6,675 nucleotides of DNA, from NCBI GenBank assembly GCA_016743925.1, contig JADGFH010000331.1, positions 1-6,675 of the forward strand, in the 5' to 3' direction. The stretch is from Labilibaculum sp. (GTDB lineage Bacteria; Bacteroidota; Bacteroidia; Bacteroidales; Marinifilaceae). Under the pieces are notes generated by a model, which saw nothing but the letters and a program-made list of their open reading frames with translations, ran no database searches and was not told the DNA's origin. Of this stretch, positions 1 through 6,413 are shown in pieces (within the stretch, counting starts at the first letter, position 1; every line of letters begins with the position of its first letter). Position numbers and translations under genes: made by a program.

Positions 1-117
1 CTTGCTACCCGTGAAATAGTTGTCGAGACAAATAACATCATTGCCTTCTTTTATGAGGCGATCACATAGGTGTGATCCAATAAATCCGGCTCCTCCGGTG
101 ATTAATATTCTTTTCAT
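1..117 (-). CDS. UDP-glucuronate decarboxylase-type NAD-dependent sugar epimerase/dehydratase (N-terminus, partial)
   Basis: This is the first 39 codons of an extended short-chain dehydrogenase, and the gene continues beyond the left edge. The protein starts MKRILITGGAGFIGSHLCD, which holds the Rossmann NAD-binding glycine motif GGAGFIG at residues 8-14. It continues to LDNYFTGSK at residues 31-39. The acidic residue at the end of strand 2 (D32) is where NAD-dependent members bind the adenosine ribose. The NYFTGSK string is typical of UDP-glucuronate decarboxylases (UXS), which make UDP-xylose from UDP-glucuronate in the cytoplasm. UDP-glucose 4-epimerases and dTDP-glucose 4,6-dehydratases share the glycine motif, so the exact substrate is inferred from this short string. 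The ATG is the natural start because the Rossmann strand begins directly after it. No clear promoter was found in the 78 bp upstream. It may once have been co-transcribed with the decayed gene ending at 140. Confidence 0.82.
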   Translation of the reverse strand, partial: MKRILITGGAGFIGSHLCDRLIKEGNDVICLDNYFTGSK

Positions 118-139
118 ATAATTCAATCTTAGATTCAAG

Positions 140-588
140 TCACCAATGCAACTTGGGTGAAATAACTTTGTACTCGGATTTATATGGAAGGTCTCTTATT
201 TTTTTATAGCATCTACTAAAAATTGGACTAATCGATTTTTTAGATCTCTATTCATAAGTTGCACATTTAAAACTTTTCCTTTGTACTTTTTCTTGTTTAA
301 TTCTTTGCTACAGTCTTTGGGTTTCATAATACTTATAAACAAGTCCTGTCATATTCTTTAGTCATAGATATTAGCTTCGTCGAAAATGATTTTGTTTTCC
401 AATAATTTATTTGTCACATTAAAGTTAGAATATGGAATTTGTTCCATCCAGTAACAATAAGTAGAGTATCAAATTAAAGCCTCGTGTTGATCTTTTTACC
501 CTCCCAAAATCTTTTTTTTTGAAATAGAATGAAACTTTAATGGATATAAAGAAATCTTCGTATTGTGTATTAGTGAATAGTTACAAAA
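140..588 (-). pseudogene. Decayed gene of unknown family, upstream of and collinear with the epimerase gene
   Basis: No intact gene is present, but successive minus-strand fragments read like one broken protein. From N- to C-terminus: 499-588 ends ISLYPLKFHSISKKKILGG; 472-495 reads KDQHEALI; 361-468 is 36 open codons starting YSTYCYWMEQIPYSNF; 196-327 is an ATG-started 43-codon frame ending LVQFLVDAIKK; 140-195 reads IRDLPYKSEYKVISPKLHW then TGA. The last two join by changing one base in the A7 run at 199-205, a usual place for an indel. The joined frame stops 22 bp before the epimerase ATG, which is normal operon spacing. Further upstream pieces may lie at 643-711 and 766-864. I do not recognise the family; a glycan-synthesis enzyme would fit the neighbours. 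AT-rich DNA can give protein-like strings by chance, so this is an inference. The 43-codon frame at 196-327 could instead be a small gene. Confidence 0.4.
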
Positions 589-1029
589 TTAAAAAAAAAT
601 CTTAGTTACAATAAATTTATCTTGTCATAACTTTGCGTCATATTAAACTTCTGACTTTCCTACCAGATAACCTTTATATTTGGACGTTATCTCAAAATAA
701 GATAATAGCTTGTAATTTTATAAGATCTTACTGTCAACTACTTAACAATTAGTATTGTGATATTTTTAACTGAAAGGTCTTGGGTAATTGCAAAGAGATG
801 AATCATAGAATAAAGAGCGTGTTCGTAATCTGACTTTCTTAAATATACTTCGTTCTAGAATGTTTTAATGCTATGCAAAGTTAGTTGATTGTTAGGTATA
901 AGCTTGATTTGCAGATCATTCACAGCTAGCAGGATGTTGTTAATATGTTATGTTTGTCATCAGGTGTTTGTAAAGTATCACTGAACTGTTGCTAAATGGT
1001 TACGTTTTATAAATAGCTTTTGGGATTGC
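589..1029. other. Gene-free, AT-rich stretch between divergent transcription units
   Basis: No convincing gene is seen. The longest open stretches are about 30-35 codons, including a minus-strand frame at 766-864 with RSLFYDSSLCNYPR, which may be the front of the decayed gene. Isolated matches to the Bacteroidota -7 box (TAnnTTTG) occur on the plus strand at 628-635 and 675-682, and on the minus strand at 876-883 (TAACTTTG) and 584-591 (TAATTTTG). None has a TTTG -33 box at 19-21 bp. The minus-strand promoter for the epimerase side probably lies here but cannot be fixed. Confidence 0.5.
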
Positions 1030-1060
1030 TTTGGGAAACTGATGATTTCGAGTATATTTG
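1030..1060 (+). promoter_or_regulatory. Bacteroidota-type promoter for the YejM-like gene
   Basis: TTTG at 1030-1033 is followed after exactly 19 bp by TATATTTG at 1053-1060. This fits the -33/-7 consensus (TTTG, 19-21 bp, TAnnTTTG) used by the primary sigma factor of Bacteroidota. Transcription would start about 6-8 bp downstream, near 1067, leaving an A/T-only leader of roughly 29 nt before the ATG at 1096. It is the only complete match to both boxes that I found in the window, and it likely drives the plus-strand genes. Confidence 0.72.
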
Positions 1061-1095
1061 TTGCGCCTAATTTTAAAAATATTAAATTTTAAGGA

Positions 1096-2955
1096 ATGGA
1101 TAAAAACACTAAAATAAACAGTTTAGTTTGGCTGTATAATTACATTGTTTTAAATAGCATATTATATGCTGTTGTTGGTATTTCATTTTTTCTCAATAAT
1201 GCTAGTACAAATGCACTTTCTACAAATATGTTTCTGTTAGTAGCAGATATCGGACACTTAGGCTTCATGCCGCTTGTTGCATTGCCGATATTACTTTTGC
1301 TCAATAAATTAATTAGAATCAAAAATGTTGTTCTATTGATTGGAGGAATTCTATATTCGTTTGGTTTGATATTTATTATAGTTGATGCCTTAGTTTATGC
1401 ACAGATGCGCTTTCATTTAAACAAGTTTGTATTTGATATGGTATTTAGTAGCGGTGCTGATGAAATTTTTCACTTTGCCTATTGGATGTACCTGGTAGCT
1501 TTTACGGTAATTACTTTGATCGTATTATCTCAAATCTTGTTTGCTAGAATTAGCATTAAGTGTGTTGCGAAATCTATGAGTAGAAAATTTGCTTTTATTG
1601 CAGTGCTTGTTTTTATGCTTAGTAGTCATTTTATATTTGCAGTCTCTAACGCTATGTTTTATCATCCAATAACACAAGTGCAAAGAGTATTTCCTTTGTA
1701 TTTTCCCTTAACAGCAAATTCATTGTTAAATAATTTAGGATTGGTGGACAGAGATAAGCTTAGAGAACGGAAAGCTCTTGAGAATACTAAATCTAATGGT
1801 ACATTATTTTATCCGAATAAAAAACTTGAATTTGAAACTGCGCCTAATTATAATGTTTTAATAATTTTGATAGATTGTTGGCGTGGAGATTGTATGACAC
1901 CTGAAATCACACCCAATGTTGCTAAAATAGCTGAACAATCCCAAGTGTTTACCAATCATTATAGCGGCAGTAGTGGTACACGTAGTGGTGTGTTTTCTCT
2001 TTTTTACAGTTTACCTGCTTTTGCTTATTGGGATACTATGAAAAGTTTAAACCAAGGACCTGTTTTTATTTCAAGTTTACTAGAGCTTGATTATGAAATG
2101 GGAATATTTGCAAGTGCGACATTAAGCAATCCTCCTTTTGATGCAACTGTTTTTGCAGATATTGATAGCTTGCGTATAAGAACAGAAACTGATATTAATA
2201 CTGCTTGGGTAAGGGATCAAAAATGCACGGAGGAGTGGTTGTCTTTCATTGATAAGCGCAAAAAGAATAATGTGAAAAAACCATTTTTTGGTTTCCTTTT
2301 TTTAGATGCTGTTCATGCTTATTCTTCTGAGAATCCGGGGAAAGGACCATTTCAGCCTGCTTGGGAAGAAGCCAATTATTTGGCTCTTAATAATGATTTG
2401 AATCCAACAAAGTTCTTTAACTTATATAAAAATGTATTGCACGAAACAGATCATCGACTAGGTATTGTACTTAATGATCTTGAAAGTAAAGGATTACTGG
2501 ATAGTACTATTGTGGTTTTATCTGGTGATCATGGAGAGGAATTTAATGATAACAGGAAAAACTACTGGGGGCATGGTGGTAATTTTTCAAAAGCTCAAAC
2601 TAACGTTCCTTTAGTTGTGTATTGGCCTAATAAGGATGCCAAGGAGTATGCACATACAAGCTTGCATTATGATATAGTTCCTACTTTAATGAGTGAAAAT
2701 TTGGGCTGCACAAATAATGAAGAAAATTACGCAATTGGTAAATCCTTATTTGATGAAAGTAAACTTGATTATTATCTTGTAGGTGCTTTTGAAAATTATG
2801 GAATAGTAGAAGATAACCGAATTATAAATGTTAATTATTCGGGTAATTATTCGATTTCAGATCTTAACATGAACTTGTTAGAAGATCAGTCGATAGATGG
2901 GAAGAAATTTGTACAAATATTTAAAACTGCCAATAGATTCTATGAAGAAAATTAA
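1096..2955 (+). CDS. YejM/PbgA-like inner-membrane protein with sulfatase-fold periplasmic domain
   Basis: This 619-residue protein has five predicted membrane helices (about 11-33, 43-69, 78-101, 126-150, 165-187), a linker, and then an alkaline phosphatase/sulfatase-superfamily domain from about 252 onward. That layout and length match the DUF3413-sulfatase family (E. coli YejM/PbgA/LapC, about 590 residues). YejM senses LPS in the inner membrane and controls LpxC turnover through LapB/FtsH. Putative metal-site residues are all present: D260 in NVLIILID, T295 in the nucleophile position of GSSGTRSGVFSLFY, D478-H479 in LSGDHGEEF and H493 in WGHGG. There is no CxPxR motif, so it is not a formylglycine sulfatase; it could be a phosphatase or a phospho-group transferase acting on a glycan or lipid A. 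The start is the first ATG after an in-frame TAA at 1090-1092. The AAGGA there abuts the ATG too closely to act as a Shine-Dalgarno. Its glycan-gene neighbours support a role in the envelope. Confidence 0.83.
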   Translation: MDKNTKINSLVWLYNYIVLNSILYAVVGISFFLNNASTNALSTNMFLLVADIGHLGFMPLVALPILLLLNKLIRIKNVVLLIGGILYSFGLIFIIVDALVYAQMRFHLNKFVFDMVFSSGADEIFHFAYWMYLVAFTVITLIVLSQILFARISIKCVAKSMSRKFAFIAVLVFMLSSHFIFAVSNAMFYHPITQVQRVFPLYFPLTANSLLNNLGLVDRDKLRERKALENTKSNGTLFYPNKKLEFETAPNYNVLIILIDCWRGDCMTPEITPNVAKIAEQSQVFTNHYSGSSGTRSGVFSLFYSLPAFAYWDTMKSLNQGPVFISSLLELDYEMGIFASATLSNPPFDATVFADIDSLRIRTETDINTAWVRDQKCTEEWLSFIDKRKKNNVKKPFFGFLFLDAVHAYSSENPGKGPFQPAWEEANYLALNNDLNPTKFFNLYKNVLHETDHRLGIVLNDLESKGLLDSTIVVLSGDHGEEFNDNRKNYWGHGGNFSKAQTNVPLVVYWPNKDAKEYAHTSLHYDIVPTLMSENLGCTNNEENYAIGKSLFDESKLDYYLVGAFENYGIVEDNRIINVNYSGNYSISDLNMNLLEDQSIDGKKFVQIFKTANRFYEEN

Positions 2956-3211
2956 GGCTAATTACTCTTAATTCTATATTTTAAAAAAATATCTTGCTTG
3001 GTCTAACTCTTTCGTTAATATGATAATTGTTAATGGATTGCGATATGTTCGTCATTCAGTATACAGGGTATGTATAGGATTATCAGTTTAGTTTACAAGT
3101 TAGGATACCTTCATTTCTTCAAAAGGGAAAAATATAAAAAGACTTAAAGTACAAGAATTATCAATTATTTATATCTTCACATTTTTTAAATAAATAAACT
3201 TTGTAATAGTT
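2956..3211 (+). other. Intergenic region with weak hairpin and short open frames
   Basis: The 256 bp between the YejM-like gene and the DUF6492-like gene show no full promoter. A 7-bp all-A/T hairpin (ATATTTT at 2976-2982, AAAATAT at 2986-2992) lies 20 bp after the stop and is too weak to call a terminator. Two overlapping frames are open: 2972-3091 (39 codons, no early ATG) and 3070-3147 (25 codons, starting MYRIISLVYKLGYLHFFKRE). Both read protein-like and could be a decayed glycan-modification gene, or chance in AT-rich DNA. With no strong terminator or promoter here, read-through from upstream is plausible. Confidence 0.35.
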
Positions 3212-4126
3212 ATGAGACTTAGTGCAGTTTTACCAGTGAGTATTCGAGGAAGTTATGATGTTGATGATCTAGGGCGTGTTGAACTATTGTTTAGAAGTCT
3301 TAGTGCTTTTGCAGAGCCTAATATGTTTGATCAGTTTTTAATCGTTTGTCCAAACCATGAAGTTAAGATCATAGAAGAAAAGTGTTTGAAATGGTCTAGT
3401 TTGAATATAAAAGTTGTATCGGAAGATGTTTTAGTGCCAGAATTTGCAGCTTATCCTAAAATGCGTGGTTGGCGCAAGCAACAAATAATTAAATTAGCTG
3501 CTCCGCGTATCTTAGATTGTGATTTTTTCATGACTTTTGATGCAGACATATTATGTTTGAAATCTATTACAAAATCGATGCTGTTAATAGAGGGAAAAGC
3601 TATAATGCAATATGAAATGCGCTCACGACATCCTAAGTGGTGGAAGTCTTCAGCACGTATTCTTGATATGTCAGCTGATGTTGGTGATATTGAAAAGGGC
3701 ATGGCAATAACTCCTGCTATTCTTTCAAGTGAGATATGTAAGGAAACAACAAAAGAAATTGAAAATAATTTACGAGGAAAGGGTACATGGGCAGATCGCT
3801 TATGTCAACTACACAATCCTATAGCTTTGAATAATTGGTCTCTGCATCGATTTAAGAGAGCACGTTGGACAGAGTATTCACTTTATTATCTTTGTGCTCA
3901 TAAGCTTGGTTTAATAGATAAGTATCACATTCCAACTGGCACAGAAACTGCCCCAACTTTGATTGTTGATTTAATCGTGACCCACCCTTTTTCTGATTGG
4001 GATCCAACTTATGGTTTCTCAAAAGAAAATAGAAGCCTCTTTTGTTCTACTGGGAGTAAGCATGATATTTCACCTAATATTGTTTGGGAAAAAATTGCAC
4101 CATTCATACCTCTTAAAATTAAATAG
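3212..4126 (+). CDS. Putative glycosyltransferase, DUF6492-like
   Basis: This 304-residue soluble protein has no signal peptide or membrane helix and should act at the cytoplasmic face of the inner membrane. The N-terminus MRLSAVLPVSIRG starts a nucleotide-sugar-binding type (GT-A-like) fold, followed by LIVCPNHE near residue 43. GWRKQQIIKL (86-95) and the DxD-like FMTFDADILCL (D110, D112; metal and sugar-nucleotide contacts in GT-A enzymes) come next. MAITPAILSSEI (164-174) and WTEYSLYYLCA (219-229) follow in the order seen in DUF6492 proteins, which are uncharacterised glycosyltransferase-like enzymes of polysaccharide loci. The donor and acceptor cannot be read from the sequence. The start is the first ATG after the in-frame TAA at 3191-3193; no Shine-Dalgarno is seen. 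It lies 97 bp before the family 2 glycosyltransferase on the same strand, probably in one transcript. The family call is by motif recognition and is the least certain among the intact genes. Confidence 0.72.
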   Translation: MRLSAVLPVSIRGSYDVDDLGRVELLFRSLSAFAEPNMFDQFLIVCPNHEVKIIEEKCLKWSSLNIKVVSEDVLVPEFAAYPKMRGWRKQQIIKLAAPRILDCDFFMTFDADILCLKSITKSMLLIEGKAIMQYEMRSRHPKWWKSSARILDMSADVGDIEKGMAITPAILSSEICKETTKEIENNLRGKGTWADRLCQLHNPIALNNWSLHRFKRARWTEYSLYYLCAHKLGLIDKYHIPTGTETAPTLIVDLIVTHPFSDWDPTYGFSKENRSLFCSTGSKHDISPNIVWEKIAPFIPLKIK

Positions 4127-4165
4127 ACTTTACCTATTCGTACAAAAAAATAAAGGAATAGCTAT

Positions 4166-4204
4166 AAGGAGATTATACTTATGATATGTGTGTTTGATTT
4201 TTGA
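4166..4204 (+). promoter_or_regulatory. Strong Shine-Dalgarno and 7-codon leader ORF ahead of the family 2 glycosyltransferase
   Basis: AAGGAGA at 4166-4172 lies 8 nt before an ATG at 4181 that encodes only MICVFDF, with TGA at 4202-4204. The glycosyltransferase ATG follows 19 nt later in another frame. None of the other intact genes in the window has such a ribosome-binding site, so the purine run may recruit ribosomes here for coupled translation or attenuation. It may also be a leftover after a small deletion. A partial copy of the leader sequence occurs at 5260-5282. Confidence 0.35.
4179..4200 (+). repeat. Imperfect direct repeat, copy 1 (copy 2 at 5260-5282)
   Basis: TTATGATATGTGTGTTTGAT followed by TT here matches TTATGAAATGTGTGGTTTGA followed by ATT at 5260-5282. 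That is 20 identities over 23 aligned columns with one single-base gap. Copy 1 spans the leader ORF start before the family 2 glycosyltransferase gene, and copy 2 lies in the gap after it. The flanks do not match. It could mark a small duplication or a shared regulatory word, and chance similarity in AT-rich DNA is possible. Confidence 0.3.
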
Positions 4205-4223
4205 GATCGTTAAAAAAAGAATA

Positions 4224-5024
4224 ATGAGTAGAATAATTACAAAAGCAATCTTAGTAAGTACATACAACTGGCCTCAAGCATTGGAATTAGCAGTTAAGTC
4301 AATCTTTAGGCAGACTGATTTACCTGATGAAATCTTAATCGCTGATGATGGATCAGGAGATGAAACCCAAGAAATGGTTGAGATTCTTAAAAAAGAAAGT
4401 CCAATACCTATCAAGTATATATGGCATCCTGATAAAGGTTTTAGACTATCTGCTATAAGAAACAGAGCTATTTCTGAATGTGAGATGGATTATTTGATTC
4501 AGGTTGATGGAGATATTATTCTGCATGAAAAATTTGTGGAAGATCATATGAGTATTTCTAGAGAAGGTTTTTTTGTCTCAGGAAAAAGAGCATATATCAA
4601 ACAAAGAGAATCAAGGCTGATGATTGATAACTCGAGTGTGAAAGTTCGTTTTTTCAAATTGAAAGATAAGATGCAAGTCGTTCGTTTACCCCATTTTATG
4701 AATTTTAGAAGATTGAGTAGTATTTACAACCCTAATAAAGGTATAAAAGGTTCTAATATGGCTTTCTGGATGAAGGATCTCTATTTAGTTAATGGTTATG
4801 ATGAAAATCTTGAAATGTGGGGATTTGAGGATAAGGAAATTGCTGCTCGTTTAATTAATAATGGAATACTGAAAAAAAGAGTTCGTTATCGATGTCTAAG
4901 TTATCATCTTTATCATAACGAAACTTCTAAAGCAAACCTGAAATTTCATGGTGAAGTACTTGATAAGGTGATTAATAATAAAGTACTTAAATGTGAGAAT
5001 GGTTTGTCTAAATATATTAAGTGA
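4224..5024 (+). CDS. Family 2 glycosyltransferase with galactosyltransferase-type C-terminal motif
   Basis: This 266-residue GT-A enzyme transfers a sugar from a nucleotide donor, probably onto LPS core or a surface glycan at the cytoplasmic membrane face. The opening MSRIITKAILVSTYNW is the usual family start. ILIADDGSGDET (37-48) supplies the nucleotide-binding Asp residues, KGFRLSAIRNRAI (71-83) is the conserved acceptor-side helix, and QVDGDIIL (93-100, D95 and D97) is the DxD metal motif. GSNMAFW (176-182) with WGFEDKEIAARL (199-210) is the C-terminal galactosyltransferase (Glyco_transf_7C) motif, with E202-D203 the likely catalytic-base region. An in-frame GTG at 4188 would add 12 residues (VCLIFEIVKKRI). 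I chose ATG 4224 because the first beta strand starts just after it, as in relatives, and because the leader ORF occupies the upstream sequence. It is the third plus-strand gene. Linkage and sugar are not determinable. Confidence 0.88.
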   Translation: MSRIITKAILVSTYNWPQALELAVKSIFRQTDLPDEILIADDGSGDETQEMVEILKKESPIPIKYIWHPDKGFRLSAIRNRAISECEMDYLIQVDGDIILHEKFVEDHMSISREGFFVSGKRAYIKQRESRLMIDNSSVKVRFFKLKDKMQVVRLPHFMNFRRLSSIYNPNKGIKGSNMAFWMKDLYLVNGYDENLEMWGFEDKEIAARLINNGILKKRVRYRCLSYHLYHNETSKANLKFHGEVLDKVINNKVLKCENGLSKYIK

Positions 5025-5157
5025 TAAAAATGCCATAATTTTAAAAATATTTTAACTCATTTACACACTTTTCAGAATAGTGTTCAGTTGAAATAAGTTT
5101 TATTCCTATTCGTCATTCTTTTTACAGAAAAACTATTGCATAATTAGTACAATTTAA

Positions 5158-5199
5158 TTCTGACTCGTAATTTAGGAATCATTTCATTACGAGCCAGAA
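5158..5199. terminator. Hairpin between convergent genes, likely bidirectional terminator
   Basis: TTCTGACTCGTAAT (5158-5171) and ATTACGAGCCAGAA (5186-5199) form a 14-bp stem around a 14-nt loop, with a single mismatch. In the plus-strand transcript the odd pair is A-C, while in the minus-strand transcript it is a G-U wobble, so the helix is complete only for RNA coming from the GT4 gene. The following tracts are only moderately T-rich (AATATATTTTA on the plus strand, TTAAATTGT on the minus strand). It lies 133 bp after the plus-strand stop and 152 bp after the GT4 stop. A terminator is the simplest reading. Confidence 0.6.
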
Positions 5200-5259
5200 A
5201 ATATATTTTATCAGCATTAATGCAAATGATACTAGCATGCTAACTTTGTAAAGTTTTGA

Positions 5260-5282
5260 TTATGAAATGTGTGGTTTGAATT
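5260..5282 (+). repeat. Imperfect direct repeat, copy 2
   Basis: This is the partner of the sequence at 4179-4200. Read as a leader here it would give only MKCVV before TGA, there is no AGGAG upstream and no gene follows on this strand. It looks like a non-functional copy or a chance match. Confidence 0.28.
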
Positions 5283-5351
5283 AAGGTTTTACTATAAGTA
5301 GTTTACAAATAAATCTCATATTTTACAATCTGTTGTTAGTCGACAATTAAA

Positions 5352-6314
5352 TTAGGGTTCTAGAGGATATTCGTGTCTAACACCAGTATTTGCTTTATGT
5401 ATAGGATTTTCTTGATTTAGAGCCATACCATCTAGAACCCTCTCGTAAAGATTTAGGTAGCCGTCTGTCATTTGTTTCACCGAGAAGCTATCACATGCAT
5501 ATTCATGGCATCTTTTACGATCGTAGTTGTTGTATTCTTTAGCTGCGTTCGTGATCTCAGAATATGAATTTGAAATAAACCCAACTTCATTATTTATTAT
5601 TTCTGGTAGGGAGCCATAAGTGCTACCAAATACAGGACATCCAAAATACATGGCTTCAACGATAGCTAAACCAAAAGGTTCGTGCCAAAGAACAGGAAAC
5701 AAAAGAGCTTTTGATTGATTGATAACCCTGCTTTTCTTTTCTCCTCCAATAAAACCTTTGTATTTAACATACTTATTAAAAGGTAAGCCACGACCTCCAA
5801 TAACAGCTAGTTTTTCATCTATCGCTTTTGCGATTTTTATGCATCCTTTTACATTTTTTCGTCCTTTTCTAGCTTTTCCTAAAAAAAGGAAATGCTCGCG
5901 TTTCATATTCCAGCCTACTTTGCCATATTCATTAAAATCAAGACCATTATATACGAATGTGTCACTGTTGTGGCGTTGAGCATGATTTCGAGAAATAAAA
6001 ACAGTGTTTTTATCATACTTAATATCTGGAGCACTATTCCAATGTAAGGTTGAAAGGTATGGTTTAGTTACTTCTTCTGTAATAGGAAAGTGAAAGTGAA
6101 CAAAATCAACATCACTTGGTATTTGGTCATTGAGAGGAATGTTTGGCTTGTAAATATGTACATCAGCAAAATTACAATAAGATCCCTTACCAGCTAGAAA
6201 ACTAACTTTATGTCCTCTCTTGTGAAGCTCTTCTCCAAGCCACCAAACAATTCGCTCTGTACCACCATAAAGTAGAGCTGGTATTTTTTGATCACACACT
6301 AATAGTATATTCAT
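5352..6314 (-). CDS. GT4-family glycosyltransferase (GT-B fold)
   Basis: This 320-residue retaining glycosyltransferase of the GT4 group likely adds a hexose to LPS core or a surface oligosaccharide in the cytoplasm. The N-terminal Rossmann half begins MNILLVCDQ and has the glycine loop LLYGGTERIVWWLGEEL (14-30) plus FVHFHFP near 71-77. VYNGLDFNEYG (121-131) marks the interdomain linker. The donor-binding half has FLFLGKARKGRKN (142-154; G146, K147) and VIGGRG near 171. The EX7E motif is complete: E212 and E220 in HEPFGLAIVEAM, followed by the GCPVFGSTYGSLPEII loop (225-240). The chain is shorter than many GT4 enzymes (350-400 residues), mainly from a compact first domain. It ends in a polar tail (about 296-320). 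The ATG start places the first beta strand directly after it. It follows the LPS kinase gene by 97 bp on the same strand with no promoter match between, so it is probably the second gene of that operon. Confidence 0.9.
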   Translation of the reverse strand: MNILLVCDQKIPALLYGGTERIVWWLGEELHKRGHKVSFLAGKGSYCNFADVHIYKPNIPLNDQIPSDVDFVHFHFPITEEVTKPYLSTLHWNSAPDIKYDKNTVFISRNHAQRHNSDTFVYNGLDFNEYGKVGWNMKREHFLFLGKARKGRKNVKGCIKIAKAIDEKLAVIGGRGLPFNKYVKYKGFIGGEKKSRVINQSKALLFPVLWHEPFGLAIVEAMYFGCPVFGSTYGSLPEIINNEVGFISNSYSEITNAAKEYNNYDRKRCHEYACDSFSVKQMTDGYLNLYERVLDGMALNQENPIHKANTGVRHEYPLEP

Positions 6315-6413
6315 TTTATTTAAGTTTTCAGATAGCTTGAGTTTGTTTATTGTAAATTTGAAATTAACTTACGATTAAGAATACTAAAAAGTATTAATAA
6401 GGTAAATTTAATT

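Larger units (their letters stand above)
5025..5351. other. Convergent intergenic region
   Basis: These 327 bp separate the plus-strand family 2 glycosyltransferase from the minus-strand GT4 gene. They hold the hairpin at 5158-5199 and the second copy of the imperfect repeat at 5260-5282. No gene is supported: stops are frequent in the frames examined. A lone TAACTTTG at 5241-5248 matches a Bacteroidota -7 box but lacks a -33 partner. Confidence 0.6.

Noticed and set aside
163..170. TAACTTTG boxes on the plus strand (also 628-635 and 5241-5248) as promoters
   Set aside because: None has a -33 partner at the right distance and no plus-strand gene follows them closely, so they are likely chance in AT-rich DNA.
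1140..1322. 60-codon minus-strand frame inside the YejM-like gene
   Set aside because: It lies entirely inside the intact 619-residue gene on the other strand and shows no domain, so it is a shadow frame. The same applies to 3451-3702 (minus) and 5719-5979 (plus).
2976..2992. ATATTTT/AAAATAT hairpin after the YejM-like gene as a terminator
   Set aside because: The stem contains only A-T pairs and is not followed by a U-tract; it is more likely low-complexity sequence.
3195..3203. TAAACTTTG just before the DUF6492-like gene as a promoter -7 box
   Set aside because: It has one base too many for TAnnTTTG, no TTTG at 19-21 bp upstream, and transcription would start at or after the ATG.
4188..4223. 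GTG start extending the family 2 glycosyltransferase by 12 residues
   Set aside because: Family members begin just before the first beta strand, which ATG 4224 gives. The extension adds a basic stretch without family support.
6380..6395. Hairpin AATACT/AGTATT between the kinase and GT4 genes as a terminator
   Set aside because: It has only six mostly A/T pairs and no strong T-run, and the two genes look co-transcribed.
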